64,000 nt of DNA from Ficedula albicollis (GCF_000247815.1 NC_021675.1:65429040-65493039), one strand, 5' to 3'. Positions 37,381-53,202 are shown, counted from the first letter of the stretch. The notes: generated from the letters alone by a model not told the origin. Numbers and translations are program-made.

Positions 37381-40300
37381 TTGCAGCTGGTACTTTATAG
37401 CAAACAGCAAATTCCAGCAAGCTGAGTTAGTGTTTAATAAAGACCCTCTGAACACAGAGAAACTTGACAAACCCTTGCTTTTCAGGCTCTCTCCATTACA
37501 TTCTCCGTTTCTGTTAATTTACCTTTGCATTTTTCCCCCTTTTTACACAAAACACTGCCCCTCATTCTGTGCCATTTGACACCCAGGCAGCAATCTCCAT
37601 CCCTCCCTACCTGAACAGAGGAAACAGTTCATCAGGTTACACTTGAGATTTGTGGAAAATAGTTTTTGTTGCCTTAGCAGAGAGCTGTGGCGGTCCCAAC
37701 AAAAGCAGCTGTGCTACAGGAGTGCAGGATACTGCTGTGTAAGTAGAAACATCCCACCCTCCACTTAATGCTCTTGCTTTATCCTCATTAGAAAGATAAG
37801 ATTGCTGTTCCCTTGTAATTTAAATAGCAATCATGTTGACCCTTGACTTGAGGGTTTTTCACAATACTTTAATTTCTTCTGGCCTGCTTGATTGTAGTAG
37901 AGAATATTTGTGTTGAGTTTAGTAGTGTGAGCTCTTAAGCTCAGATAAAAGAGTAACTTGGTCATGTCAGCTGGGCCCAGGTGCTTGAGGACTTGAATTT
38001 GGAGATGTAGAGTATCTGAAGGTCGAAGTTATAAATGCTACTTGTATCTTGTGTTCTCAACCAAAGTGGAGATGCGCTGGGCAGGCAGGATTGAAAAGGA
38101 GCTTGCAGAAGGGGACTGGGAATGAGCAGCCCCTCTGGGATGTATAATTGGCTAAGCAGGGAAATCAAGGGCACATGAGGAAAAAGTGGCATGTTAGAGG
38201 GGTACCGATTAAGAGAGAGTAACCAAAAAGTTGTGCTGACTTAATCTTGCAAAAGTGAATTTAAATGACAACTAGATGATAATAGAAGTAAATCTAACTG
38301 GAACTGCCTTAATCTAAGAGTGGGACTGCCTTAATCCTGGATGAAATTTAGATTTAATGTAACTGGTTCTGCCCAAGATGCCTATTTTCTTTCCCAACAG
38401 GCTGATTTTGGAGGAGATGGCTAATGACATTGAGGACAGAGAAACAGCAATTACTAATTGCAAAATACAACCACTGTTTTAACAGGAGAAGCAAAGGCTT
38501 TTAAAAGGGCTGCTGACCTGTTAGTCACACCTCGCTCACATCCTTTGGAAGGAGTTAGAGGAAATAAATAGATTCTGATCTAGTAGATAGAGATGTCATG
38601 AAGTCTAGTCTGAGTTTACTAAAATAAGTAACTGATACTTCTGCTCAGTCTGGGCTTTAGTGAAGTGCTTAATAAGCATCACTTCAGGAAATTGTTAGTG
38701 AAACTGGAGATAATTACAATTATTTAAAGGATGTTGAATGTGATAAAGGACTTGATGTAAAGAACTAAGGCAGAAAGAGGAGTTTTAGTGATGTGTGGAT
38801 TGGTCCTGGTGTGTGTTTTATTTAATATTTTCAGTAGGGATCTTGCAGGAAGAGTGATCAAATGCTGAGACTGTGGAGTAGGACAGAATTACCGATTATC
38901 AGAATATAGAAGATAATGAGGATGGGTAAAATACAAATAGTTTTCAATTTCATACCATGAACTGCAAGGATATGGGCTGAAATACTGCTGTTTGGGATTT
39001 TTTAACTATAAGCTCAGCTCACATTATTCCACAGTTGGAAATGACATAGGAAGAGAAGATAAAGGTTGTGGTAGATGGTGCAGGTTACCTGCCAGCCACT
39101 AATGAAATGTAGCCATGAGAGAGGCCAAGTGCAATGCTGTGTGTAAGAAACTTCCACTGAAGAGAGGAAAATCACAATGCCACTGAATAAGGCTTTTGTG
39201 CCATTTCAGAACCCAAAGTGTGTTACTTTGTCATCACATTCACAGATGAAGAATTCATACCAGGACAGGGCAGGGCAGGGGAGATCTGCTAAGGTGATAG
39301 AGGAAAATGTGGGCATTTTTTTCCTGGGATGGTTGGATTGAGTGGCTGGCAGCAGGCAAAATGTGGGCTGAGAGTGTGTGTATGTTTGCTGTCTGCAAGG
39401 ATATCAGAGAATTAAAGAAGGAGGGAGTTCGAGGAGTTCCTTCAGCTGAATGCCAGCATTTGCATAAGAAATAAATTGATGTAAACTGACAATTACTGCT
39501 TTCAGGCTTGAGGCTGGGAGGCTCCTGACCATGAGTGATTGCTCTGACAGATGCAGTGGGTCTGGACACCAAGCTGGCTTTAATGTGATTTATTGTTTAA
39601 AAACTAATTGTGAATGGTGAAGACTGGAATCAGTGATTCAAAAGGTGCTGTTCAGGCTTAGGTGCCCCTAGTCCCAATAGTATCTGGATTACATTATAAC
39701 TTAGACTGAGTTAATATAAAGCTTTATGCATTTATTTATCCCGTTTCTGGAATCTGCTGAAGTGACAGGAGCAAACAGAGAATAAAACCCAAGCAGCGTG
39801 TCAGAGTTCAGCTGCCCATTACTGACTCCTCGGATGGTAATGTGACATTCTGAGGTGCATTTGGCAAAGAAATTGTGCTTTCATGCTTCTTTGAGCAAAG
39901 TTTCAGGTTGTCTTTGCCTTCGGGATATGGGATCTTTTTTTATTATTTTTTTTTTTAATTTTACTTTTAAGCCCTAAACAAAATGGTAGCAAGCCTGGTC
40001 TGTGTTAGGGTATGTCTGCGCAGCTGTGCAAAAAGAGATAATGGCGTATTCAGCTTTTGGCGAAGATTCAGTACTTTTCATCTGTCATCAGAGGTTGAAG
40101 CAGTAATGCAAAGTGATACTGGAAAAGCATTATTCTGCTACAGTGACAGCACCATTAAAATCAATAGAATGGGGCTTTTTTATAATCCCTGCTACAGTAA
40201 AAGAATTAACATGCCCGTTAGTTGTGCGAAAGCAGGAAATAATCTGGCTCTGTGCTTGTTTGCAGTGGGTTTGGGTTTAGGAGGCTTTGCCTTTCTTTTA

Positions 40301-42165
40301 AAGGACAATATATCCTGCCTAGGGCTCGGAGTTCTTAAAAACAATAATTTAAAAATCCATCCACTTTTTGGAAAGAATGGGTGATATGATTTTGTAAATC
40401 CCTTGAACATTCTGGTTATAAAGATCATTTTTACCCCAGTGCATTACTGTATCTATAGTCATGAGTAATCTGTAGTTCAAATCCATGGAGATACATGTCT
40501 TGCTGGATAGAGCTGTCACAAGGCTGCTGAGTAAGTCTTCACCAATTGTAAGGTATCCCAGTGCGGGCTTGGTTGTTTTTTAGCAAGTTCTGTTTTTCAC
40601 AGCTTTATTATTAAGATGTGGAAATTGGTTTAGGCTGAAAATCTGACTTTTAGCAATGTTTTTCTCCTTGCTTCTAAAAGAACCACTTTTTTTAGCTCTT
40701 ACCTGAGCTAGGTGTACTTTTTTTTTTTAATTGGCTTATAACCTGTATTACCTGCTGTGAACCTTTTTAAGGAAATAATTTATACTTATATCATAGCTTA
40801 GTTTATCAAAGAAAGTAGTTTTATTTAAACCAGACTTAGTAAAATCAGTGTCATATAGCTAATTATTTTCAAGGGCTGGGTTTAATTAGCTTGCTTGAGA
40901 TTACAGACAAAATCTATGGCATAAAAGAGAATTGCCAACTTCTTATCTTTTCCACAAGGTTATAAAAATATTTTGTTACAGTCCTTCAAACACAAGTCTG
41001 TATTGAACCTAAACAATACTACATTTATTACCATAGTAATTCAGACTGTTGAACTGTGGTTTCCAAAGGTGAAAGGCTGATACATTAACCCACTGATCTG
41101 CGAGCATATGACAGTTTGTGAAAAATGCTCCATATCCTTCTCCTCCAAGCACTGTGGCAGAGAACAGGATTAAATGAGTGGGAACAAATGCTAGAGTTAG
41201 CTGAGCCCTTTTAGCATAAAGTGTGTTTTTTATGTCAGGAGGCACACAAAGAATCAGTTGTGGGTTTTTGGTGGTAGGTAGTGTGAGATTTTTGGCAGAA
41301 ATCATGGAGGTCTGAACCGTCAGTTCTCCAAACCTGTCTCAGTTAGTCTGGCTTTTATTTCATAAAAATGTGTCAGCTTAAAGCAGCCGAGGTCTGAAGA
41401 ATGGGTCATTGATTGCAAAGTTTTTCAGTGGGCATTCTGATTGCCTTCATCATTTCCCCAAATCTATTTATTTAATTTTGAAGATAAATGGCCTCTATAG
41501 AATGAAATCTCTCGTCCCAGGGCATGGTGCTGGCGTGCCTTGGCACTGAGAGATGCAATAATTGAGTCTTCACAATGGCTGTCCCTGTCTGCTGGATGTT
41601 GGCATTATTTTCACTAGCCATAACCACAGTAGCCTCATCTGTACTTCACCTTTCCTTTTATCTCCCATCCAATGCCTCGGGGCAAAAGCACCCATCCTTC
41701 AATTAGTTCTAATGGGAGGTGGGTAGAACATCACAGCTTATAATATGGAGTTCTGGAACTTTGTGCAATCCTCTTTTCATGTGGAAATATTGTAACTTCA
41801 GAAAGCTGGTTAGTTGTTCATCAAAGCATATTCTTTCATAATTTCTGGTTTCATATGATTTGCCTCACTTTCTCTGTGATGTTTTCCTGTTTATTAGATT
41901 AGATTATAACTCTGCCTTATATGATAACTTATTTGGCAGTGGATAGATACTTAGTAAGTCATTATGTAAGAGAAATTGCTGTTTAGAAGTCACCTCTGTG
42001 ATAACCCTGCAGAAATAAGGGAAGTGAGCAGAAAAATAGTTTTGGTCAAAAGTGAGCTGTTCTCTTTTTTCAGATATAAAACTGTTTTCTCAGCATTTCT
42101 TCCTCCTTCCAAGTAAAGAAACTTCTTCCACCTTTATTTTGAGGGATTATGCTTCAAAACAGTTT
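37381..42165. other. Unique non-coding DNA, no gene recognised
   Basis: Single-copy sequence. After an acceptor-like cccaacag at 38400, an 82-base segment is open in one frame to a TAA at 38480-38482 (LILEEMANDIEDRETAITNC then KIQPLF). It is plausible but unproven as a terminal exon. A 133-codon + frame at 39983-40384 lies in unique DNA and has no recognisable domain. A short G-rich motif (agggcagggcagggg) is near 39268. Confidence 0.5.
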
Positions 42166-42312
42166 TGTGAGATTTTTTTTGTTTGTTTCTGGGAGTTTTT
42201 GGGTTTCTTGTGGTTGCTGTGGTTTGGTTTGCTTTTGAGTTTTCTGTTTGGTTCAGATTTTTTGTTGTTTGTTATGTTTGTTTGTCTTTTGTTTTGGTTT
42301 GATTTAGTTTTC
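42166..42312. repeat. T/G-rich low-complexity tract
   Basis: About 145 bases are almost free of A and C on the + strand (gttttgtgag, tttttttgtttgtttctggg, tttggtttgatttag). The strand asymmetry is marked compared with the flanks. There is no periodic unit, so it is degenerate simple sequence. Confidence 0.7.
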
Positions 42313-44371
42313 TTAGCTGATTGCACTGAGATGGATATTGAGCACAGTATTCCTCTTTCTGCCTCTGGGCTGCTGTGCTCCTCTGTTAACACCTGGTGAC
42401 CACTGCTCTTTTGAGAGCTCCTGGACCTCTTGATGAGCAAACTCAAGGATCCTGTAAAATCACTGTTCTTTTATGTGTTACTCAGTCTTTTCTCAACTTG
42501 GATCTTCACAGAGAGGTTTTGAAGCCTGCACACAAAATGCAGTAGTTAATGACCTCATTAGTAAAATTAGATTATTTTTTTTCCTGGAACAGTGCTGCTA
42601 AATGTCTGGATGAATTTGTTGTATAAAGACACAAGATTTGGCACTTCTGATTTATGAAGGAAAGGAAGTGATATGTGTATCTCTTCAAGCTCTGAAGCAG
42701 AGGAGCAAACAGCAAAGGAAGGCCTCTGTTTACACTGGTACTGACTAAAAGATCTTCTAGGTTATATTATTTCATAATACATAAAAAAGAGCTGATGCTT
42801 GCTTTGTTCTTTGAGGGATGTGCTTATCGTGAAAGATGTGACTGCTTTTGGGCTGGGACCTTACAAAGCGTATTGGTAAATCACATCTCTGGAATCTCTA
42901 AAGAGAAGAGCAATTTAGATATTAATCTTGGCTCAGTTCTTTGCTCAGAGAATACCCAGAAAGGCAGGTTGGTGCAGGAGAAGAACGTTTTCCTTGCTTT
43001 GACTCTTCCTCTGACGTTACCTCAAGGCCACAGACAGGATTCCTAGAGCTGAAAGCAGTGAGATACTCCCCTCTTTCCTCAATTTCTTTTCAATCTGCAC
43101 TTCTGTATCCCCTCTGAGTGCCCTCTCACAAGAAGAAGCTAAATAAATTTTTAGCTTCAAAAATGGACAAGAAATGCTTTCAAGGGATGTTAGATCCTTT
43201 ATTGTCTTCCCATGGAAAATTACGTACCCAATTTTTTCAAGATGAACTCAAGATTGGACATTATTGTAAGACAGCTGTTTTTGTGAAGCTCAGGACTGGG
43301 AAAAATTATTGATTTTCTGAATACCTGCTTCCATATAGGTGCCTGCTCTGCTTGTAGAGAATAGTCTGTAGCTCCTGAAGGACAATTCCTCTAAGTACAG
43401 GGATCTGTATTTTTATGGCAGCAACAAGATATAAAATTTGTTGGCAGAGAGTTTTTGCAGTGATTGGGAAAGAAGCATCTAAATTTGATTGGTGTAAGTG
43501 CAGGTTTACTAAGGGATGGAAGGTTTGGAGCTGGCTAGTTATTAGCATCACTGAAAGCATTGATGCCAAGTCTTGGAAAGGACTGGTCTCAAAATGTAGC
43601 TGCTTCATGAGTGCCCATTTTGAATAGAACAGGTTAGAATTTACAATTGAAAAATTAAAAAGAGTATGCAAATGAAAGTTTTAGGAGTGATTAAAGTCTC
43701 CAGTTTGGTGGTATGAGGAGCACTGATAATGCAAGTCAAAAGTAAATATATTTTCTCCTTACTTGCAGAAAATTTGCTCTTCAAACATCAGGTGCTTGGA
43801 CAACTTCCAGAGTCAGGATGTGGACTAGATTGACCAATTTTCAGCAGATAAATCTTCTGATTCCATTTTTACTGAGTCTTCAAAATGTTAATGATTTGCT
43901 ATCTGCAGACTTCAGAGTATTTCTCAGGGACTGGAACACTGCCGAACTTATGCCGAGTCTGAAAAAATGATTCTTAAAGCATTTCAATTTAAAACCCCAT
44001 AATTCATCTGAGTATGAGCTGGGAGAGTAGCCCATAGCATACTGCAGATGAGAGCTCATAGCTGTGCTGCTGGGCTTTCAATCCTCTTCAGCTGAGAAGA
44101 AATGGGAAATCTTTCCTTAAGGGCTTGACATCAGTAATGGAGATAAGAATTTAAGAAATTGGAGAGTGGGGAATTTGGTTTGCTTTACTTAATGAATAGC
44201 TTTCACCCATAAGGATGTGATTATTCCAGTTGTTTAAATGATGTATTTTGTAAGTATTTAGGTGTCTGAGGATGCCTCAGTCTCTAGGTGGGAGATCACA
44301 GGTGAGTTGGGAATGATTTCTTTCCAGGCCACGTTATAAAAATAGCTAATTTGCCAATAAAGCAGCCAGGG
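42313..44371. other. Unique non-coding DNA, no gene recognised
   Basis: Single-copy sequence. A perfect-looking donor, ACAG|GTGAGT, falls at 44301-44302, with a moderate acceptor tatttag 41 bases upstream. No recognisable coding product. A minus-strand 121-codon frame at 43306-43671 has no recognisable domain. Confidence 0.5.
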
Positions 44372-44545
44372 CACTTCCAGGGATCCATAACTTCTCTAGG
44401 CAGCATCTTAAAATGCTTCACCACCCTTTGAGCAAAAAATTTCTTCCTGAAAGCTAATCTAAATGTACCCTCATTCAGTTTAGAACCATTGCCCCTGGTC
44501 CTGTCACTATCTGCTCCTCCTTTTTATAAGCCCCTTTAAGGTGGG
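44372..44545 (-). mobile_element. CR1 LINE fragment, minus orientation
   Basis: The sequence cacttccagggatccataac, ttctctaggcagcatc, gcttcaccaccctttgagc, aaaaatttcttcctgaaagc, taatctaaatgtaccctc and cattgcccctggtcctgtc follows the antisense CR1 3' region. The terminal octamer and the first 100 or so bases of the 3' end are missing, and divergence is higher than in the copies at 37 and 62 kb. Confidence 0.85.
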
Positions 44546-45002
44546 CTTTGATGTTGAAGAGCTAAAATCTCATAAATCCATTAGGTTTATGTTAGACAGA
44601 ACTGTTTTGTCTGCCCAGTTTGATAAGGACAACCCTTAGGGGCTGTACCAGGCTGTTTTTTGGTGGCGTCCATTCTTGTGGTTCAGTTGTGCTGATTTAT
44701 ATTCTCTAGATCTACTTCCAAAGCCAAATTTTTAAGAGGGTTTTTTGTACAAGAGGTAGTCAAGTCCATTGGGAATATTTAGGTGCAATATAAATACAGA
44801 AATGATGAAGTCTGCAGAGTTTTGTGATCTGAAGATTTGTGCAGTCAGCTAAATGAGATGCCTGGTAGTGAGCTGTGTGAGGCTCAGCTCTGCACCAGGT
44901 GTGTGCCCACTGAGCTCCAACCTGGGCAGAACCAGGGGCCAGGACTTGTGTGGGAGTTACCTGGGCACCCACAGGTGTCTGCAACATTTATACATAGATA
45001 TT

Positions 45003-46735
<1,733 letters not shown>

Positions 46736-49330
46736 GTAGAAAGAAAAGGAACATTGATGTGCATACAGAGAGATCCATTTATTTTGCTATTCTAATACTT
46801 TATTGACTTTAAATTAAAACAGATCTCCTACAATTTGAACTTTTAACGGACTAGTTATTGTCATTCTGCTGTAATTGCTCTTTAATGTCATTTGAATAAC
46901 AATCGGAAAGGGGAAAACAAAATTTATGTGCAGTTAAACAGCTGCAGCTGCACCAAACACAAATGTGTGAAAGTTTCCAAATAGGAACTTTAATTTGGCA
47001 GTGATTTTGGCAAATAATTGTCCTTTAGTGCAGCTCAACATCTGTGTGTAGTTTAAAGTTTTGTTACCTCTTAGATAATTAGCTGCCTAGCTTTCATTGT
47101 GTTTTAATGTGGTAAAAGACCCTAATATAAAATATTCCAGGTTTAAAAATAGCAAACTGTGTTGTACTCTTGTTAAATTTACGTGCCTTTCCACAGCCAT
47201 CACTAACGGGTCTGAAAATATCTAAGCTGTGTTTCTTATAAAAGAGCATTTCAAGTAGTAGTGTAACAAAATACTTGGGGGAAAAGCAACAGGCACAAAT
47301 CCCTTCCCACACTTGGCTGGAAAAATGTGTTATTCTTTGAATTGTCATTGAATCCCAGTGTACCTGCAAATGTACAATTTTACTTGGAAAAAAAAGTGTG
47401 CAATTCTCCAGAGAGGGATATTTTTGCTTGAAGAAAGCAGGCTGCAGTGATTTTGGGGTATATGGCTCTGGGAGTCCCGTGTGTGCAACAGCTCCTCTTA
47501 AAAAGCATTAATTTCTGTAATATGAACTTTGACTCGTAATCTGCAATTTTTATGGAGACACTTTACAATTCTCAGTAAATACACGTCAGAGCAGAGCTGC
47601 TGTTCCATCAAATCCTTCCATACTGAAGCAGGGGAGCAATTTAATGAATCCAGTGGGAGACCAGTGTAAGCTCTGATGATGAAATAATGAAATAATGAGT
47701 TACTCAGCAAGTGGTGAACATGTAGACTTTGGTGCCTTGGGAAATTGTGGAGTTAGATTATATCTGCTCTACAGGCTGAAAAATGGTCAGAACAAGCTCT
47801 TGGACATCTGATCCATGGGCACCAGCAGCAAGAGGTGGGGACATATCCTGCAGCAGCCCCAAACTCAGCAGCTGTGGATGGTGGAACATCCAGAGCATTG
47901 CTGCAAGCTGTGTTATAAGCACTGAATTTCCAGCTCCCTTGGTAGCCTAGTCCTGCTGTACATTAACAAACAAATGCATTTCAGTGCTGTGTATTTGTGA
48001 GTTTTAAAACATCTCACACCACTGATGTGACCTTTCAAATGTGTAGGAAGTGCAAAACCTGAGGTGCCAGCCCCAGAGTTTTCCACTTAGCCTTAATCAA
48101 ACATCTCAGAATTTCAATCTCTAAACCATTTTCTTTTAAATATCTTTGACATCAATAGCTTGCTCTGAGAACACCTGTGATATTAACACAGGGATTTTAG
48201 GCTTTTTAAATTCATTCATCCTTCTGGGAGAGGGACAACCTTCCTTTTGCTTCTGTGAGTGCAGGGTGAGTAGGCAAAGCCCTACATGAAGAACAGGCTC
48301 AGAGTTGGAGGTAAAAATGAATAAAGATCTCTGTCAGGTTTGAAAAAAACACTTTTCAACTATACTTACAACTGCCTTGCAAAGTATTAAATCTCTTTGA
48401 GGCCTTTGTAAATCAAATAAGCAGCTACACAATCTACACAGAAATCTCTAGCCAGACCTTCTTTCTCTTTGGATATTTACTGTGGTCTAGCCAGAAAATT
48501 TTGGAAGAGAATCACCTTATTCTTTTTTTCATGTGTGTATTACTGCCAGGTGAAGAGGTTGCTGTCTTGTGCTGCGGTTCCTTTAAGCCCCAGAGTAGAA
48601 AATTATTGAAGTTGGCCTTTCAGGCTATATGATTTTTATCTCTGTAGAGTCCTGCTCCAAAAATTGTTTTAAGCTCAATTAATTTCACCATTATTTAACC
48701 TCTTGTTTAAATGTGTGATAATGAAAAGAAAGAAAACAAAACAGACTCTAGTGAGAGACTTGTAAGAGGTGAATAATTGAACTTTTAAAAATCTGTTTTA
48801 ACTTGATTTCTTGGCCTTGGTTGTGCCTCATCTGTGCAATTAAAGCACCTCCCAGTCTGTTCTCCTGATCACCAGATAATGTTTAAACTCCTTATTTCTG
48901 GCCTAACTGTACATATTTCCAGAACTAATCACTTCTTACTAGCCAAGCAAATTTATCTTTCTTAAATAATAGATATTATTATTAAGTATCAGACTTGCTC
49001 TGCTTGAAGAATCTGGGTCACTTCTTAGGTTTTAAATTAAGGTAATTGGTGCTGTGTTTTCTCCTTGTGCTTTTGATGCATCATTGGGGTACCAGGAATG
49101 CTCAGCTTTCTGCCTCTTCTTTCACCTCCAGGAAAAAAAATGTAAATTGTGGATCTTTGATGGGGCTTGAGGGTAGAGGAAGGTGCATCTTGGTGATGAT
49201 AATCTGGCACAATTTGGGTGAGTTTAAGTGAAATATGTTGGGGATTATTAATCCCCCAGCCATCAGCTCTTGCTTTGGAGGTCCCTGAGCACAAAGTTAT
49301 TCCACATCTGGAGAAATATTACAGTGTGGT
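46736..49330. other. Unique non-coding DNA; one possible exon at 49132-49217
   Basis: Single-copy AT-rich DNA. An excellent acceptor (ctgcctcttctttcacctcc then ag) ends at 49131, and a good donor TTTGG|GTGAGT starts at 49218. The 86 bases between are open in only one frame, entering and leaving inside codons. The peptide (KKNVNCGSLMGLEGRGRCIL then VMIIWHNL) is not one I recognise, so this could be an exon of a non-coding transcript or chance. Confidence 0.35.
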
Positions 49331-49439
49331 TATTTTGATCTGTTGTGAGGCATTCACCTTTGTCCATGGCCACAGGCAACACCCTGGGCGTATTTTGATC
49401 TGTGATCTTTGTCCATGGCCACAGGCAACACCCTGGGCT
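49331..49439. repeat. Two-copy local duplication, about 50-60-bp period
   Basis: The blocks tattttgatctgt (49331 and 49391) and tttgtccatggccacaggca (49359 and 49408) are each repeated. The first pair is 60 bases apart and the second 49, so one copy lost about 11 bases. Confidence 0.85.
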
Positions 49440-50840
49440 GAGCCCTTGCTCTGGCCCAGGACAAGACTTTGTCCAGTTTAATCAGAGCAGATCTCAGCTG
49501 GAAGAAAGGAGGATTCCCAGGAATGGAGGAAGACAAGCAACAAAGAGTTCAGATTCAGGTCAAGAAGCACAACTGGGAAATATTTTGAAGTATACCTTTT
49601 TGCTGCTTTATGGGTTTTTTTAACAAATAATTTATCTTCCCCTTAGATGCTTTCAGAGCTTCACTTTAATTTCTCTGCTTCATGGCTTGATGGTTAATTT
49701 TCATATATTTAATTACAAGTATTTTGCTGCACTTAATGTTTAGATTTATAGAGCCACAGTTTCTCAAAATTATGTAGTATGTTCATTTTAAACAATTTTA
49801 CTATTCCTCAAAAGGTTGAAATACACAATTATATGGGCACTTGACAAAGTCATTTCATGATTTCACCACACAAAGATAGTTCTGTGATGGATTTATTGTG
49901 TGGTTTGAGTAATTTTGGGCAAGAGTCCCACGGATTTTTATTTGATGTGTTTTTAATTTAAAAAATATATTGGATTAAATAAAAGATGTTATTATATATT
50001 AATGCATTTTTAAAGTATTACACTAGTATTAAATCATAGCCTTTCTCACACACATATTATATAAACTTTCTAGTATCAAAAATGAAAAACAGCTTATAGT
50101 CTTGAGGAGTAAAGATTGCCAGCATTTATCTGGATGTGACAGAGACAAAAATTAATTGAAGGCAGCAAAAAAAGTGACAGTACATGGTAATATTTTTATC
50201 ACACTCAAAGTCAGTAGATTTTCTTCATTTAGAGCTGGAAGTGTAACATATTCTGGTTTTCTCATCAGTTCTAGGAAAGACTCATTGACTCAGACCTTCC
50301 TGGTGCTGCTTTTCAGAGCCATTATCATTTCCCATCAGCTGGAATGGGCTTTCATAAATTACGGGAGGTGAAACGGGAGGTTTGGGCTCTGACACCCAGC
50401 TCCACTGTGCTGCAGGCAGCAGCCCTGGCATGCTTCATGTCTGATTTTCATGGAGTTCGTGCATTGAAGACACTTTCTAAATCTTTAATGTGCATCTCTG
50501 TGTGCTGTCATCATTCTTTATTTGCACTAGTCAGGCCACAGATAAATTTGTGCTTGATAAAAAAGAGACCAGTTTTTTTCCCTCTTATTTCTCTCTCTCG
50601 TTGATGTGAATTATACTTTAACAACTTAATTTTGCACTTTTTCCCTCTCCAAATGTGCCTAGGTCCATAATGGTAACTGAGAGAGATCCATAACTGGAGG
50701 GCTTTTGTTTTACCAAGTTGGAAGGAGGTGGCTGGATTTTTGGGATGGTTTTCAGCTCTGCACTTGTGTTTCTGACTCATACTTGTACCAAGATCACTTG
50801 GAAGCCAACTCAGCTGGCTTCCTGTGCCACTGCTCTTCCA
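49440..50840. other. Unique non-coding DNA, no gene recognised
   Basis: Single-copy AT-rich sequence with no recognisable repeat family, RNA gene or exon. Confidence 0.5.
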
Positions 50841-50864
50841 GGAGGAGGAGGAGGAGGAGGAGGA
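50841..50864. repeat. (GGA)8 microsatellite
   Basis: Eight perfect gga triplets follow tgctcttcca. The run is short and simple, and probably length-variable. Frames across it read Gly, Arg or Glu runs, which are not evidence of a gene. Confidence 0.95.
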
Positions 50865-53202
50865 ATACTCCTCGAGCTGATATTAGGACCAGCAATGCCA
50901 TAACCAGAGCTGGTTTTTTTCTGGTACCATTTCCAGCAAAATGCAGAGGTCTAAGTCTGCCCCCTTGGGTCCCAGCATCTTTGGGGCTCTGGGCTCAGCA
51001 TGTGACTGGGCTCAGAGGGATTGCTGTGTTTCCTAAGAGGGCTGCCTAGTACAGACTGCCCACCCAGAAAATAAGGAAACTGAAATTATCTGAACCAGAA
51101 AAACTCAAAAAAATTTCTCATTGCTGCCTTTTTCTCTCAGCCTGCTGTGGTTGCCAATACAACTGCCTCTGCTGATTGTTGTGTGAGGAGCGCCATGATG
51201 ATTAAAGGGTTAAGGATAAGAAAAGCAGGGAAATATTACTGCTCTTTGTTTTTATGAAAATGCTTTTTATTTTCAGTTGAGTGGGGAAAGGAGTGAAGAA
51301 AAGCATTTTAAAATAGTTTTGTCATTGGTTTCCAAAAAACCACAAATCAAGTGTTTTGCTCCTTGGTTTTTGCACAAGCATCCTCAGGGTCTGGGGTGAG
51401 GAAGAAGTGTGATGCCTAGCTGTGTATTATTGCAAATATCAATTTGAGGGGTCAAATTCCAAACAGTTCTGGTGGCAAAGGCTGGCTGGCTTCATGTTAC
51501 TGGCTTGGCCAGTGATGGATTTGTTTTCATCAACCAAGTCACTTCAGCTGCCTGTGCCTTTTTTTCCCTTTGCCTTATCTCCTTCATCTCTAGTGGGAGA
51601 CATTTGCTCATTCTGAGTTCACGCCATGGGGCTATGATTTCATCTGGCACAGTTAGATGTTACCAGAATAGGGATAATAATAGGTTGTTTGGAAAAAATT
51701 TTGAGATACCCTCTCAGTGGGTTGATTTTTCAGCAATAAACGCAGGTTTCCAAGTTAATTTTGGTTCCATTGCAGTGTAAGTGCCTTCTGCTGCATGCAG
51801 AAGCTTCAGTTCTCTCAGATACAGAATTCATACATATAGACACCTCCCAAAAACCTCCGTGTGCACATTTTTGTTGGATGAGCTCTGGCTCAGAAATGGA
51901 ACCACGCCATCATTGTGTGCATGTGAGATGTAATGTATTTAATAAATGGGAAAAACCCCCATTTCATTTGGAGCTTATTTGCTGTCTCTTCAACCACAAA
52001 TTCTGTAGTGTACAGTTAGCAGTGGCTGAGTCTTGCATACATTCACTGCAAGAAATTCTAGAAGCTGATGAGTTTCACCATTACTAAATATAGTGCTCAC
52101 TCTAGCACTCTTCAAAATATTTAACAAAAAGAAAACTTGTTTTAGTAGTGTTTGGCATTTTCCAGTCTCAAGATAAGCAAAAGCTTTAGTTGTGCCTTAA
52201 TACTGGTTTGAAAGTAAAGTCTGTAATGTGACATAAAATAGATTTCATTATTGCATACACAAAATTTCTCCTAATTCTTCTAAAGACAAAACTATTTACA
52301 GAGAGCAAAACTTGATTTACAGTTGTACTTGAAACTGTTGCTGTAAGAATATAATGTAAAAGTGAGGTAAAACTGGTGTAAAAACATGTATAAATGATAT
52401 AAAACTAGTTTGGGATTAACCATCTGCAAATATTTTATCACTCTAAACATAATTGACCAACACCAGGACTGAGGAATAATGTTAATAATTAAATGTGTTT
52501 GAAAATACAGCAAATGTAATTTTGGATGCCTGTAGCAGTTTCAACATACACATTTTTCATTTTTCATATTAAGTAAAAGAGAATAGCATCTGCTTTTAAG
52601 GGAAGCTGTTACCAGAAAAGAAAACAAAATAAGAAGAGGTGAAATGTGCAATAGCAGTAATATTTTACTTCTTACTGTAATTTTCCCTATAATCAAATAA
52701 GCTACAACTGCCAGGACATTTATCTCATTTGTCAGGATGTCCAAGTTTTTCGTCATCACCCACCTCAAACAAGTCAGCCTGTCCACTGCATTCTGTTCAC
52801 TACTCAGCTGGTCAGAAGGAAACCTTCTTGGTACAGACAGATGGTGAAGAGATAGTAGGAACTAAATAAGTAAAACAAAATCACATCTAAACTTGTTATT
52901 TGTAAGTACATGTTGGGGTTTCTGCCAGAGGTCATCTGGCTTCTTGCAGTTGCTGGCTCCATTAAAAGAAATAAAATGGATTTTGTTTATTCCACCTAAT
53001 TTGTATTGGACACATAGTGCCAATTTTTTGTCTGTTTTCTTTTTTTTCCTCTCTTTTTTTTCCCTTTCCAAACAAAAGTGGTAGAATTTCAGCTGCTCTG
53101 TCAATATTTAAAAAAAAAAAAAAGAAGAAAAAGATGTGTACAGAAACAACCCCTACTCCTCCTTGAACTTGCTTGTGTTACAGTGCAAAATTATAACAAC
53201 TC
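50865..53202. other. Unique non-coding DNA, no gene recognised
   Basis: Single-copy sequence with T-rich DNA at about 53039-53068 and an A run at 53109-53122 just before the large duplication. On the minus strand a pyrimidine tract ending in an acceptor-like site near 52602 is followed by a short open stretch, without further support. Confidence 0.5.

Noticed and set aside
39983..40384. 133-codon + strand open frame in unique DNA
   Set aside because: A rough estimate (about 61/64 per codon over some thousands of stop-to-stop intervals) predicts several such frames by chance. No domain recognised.
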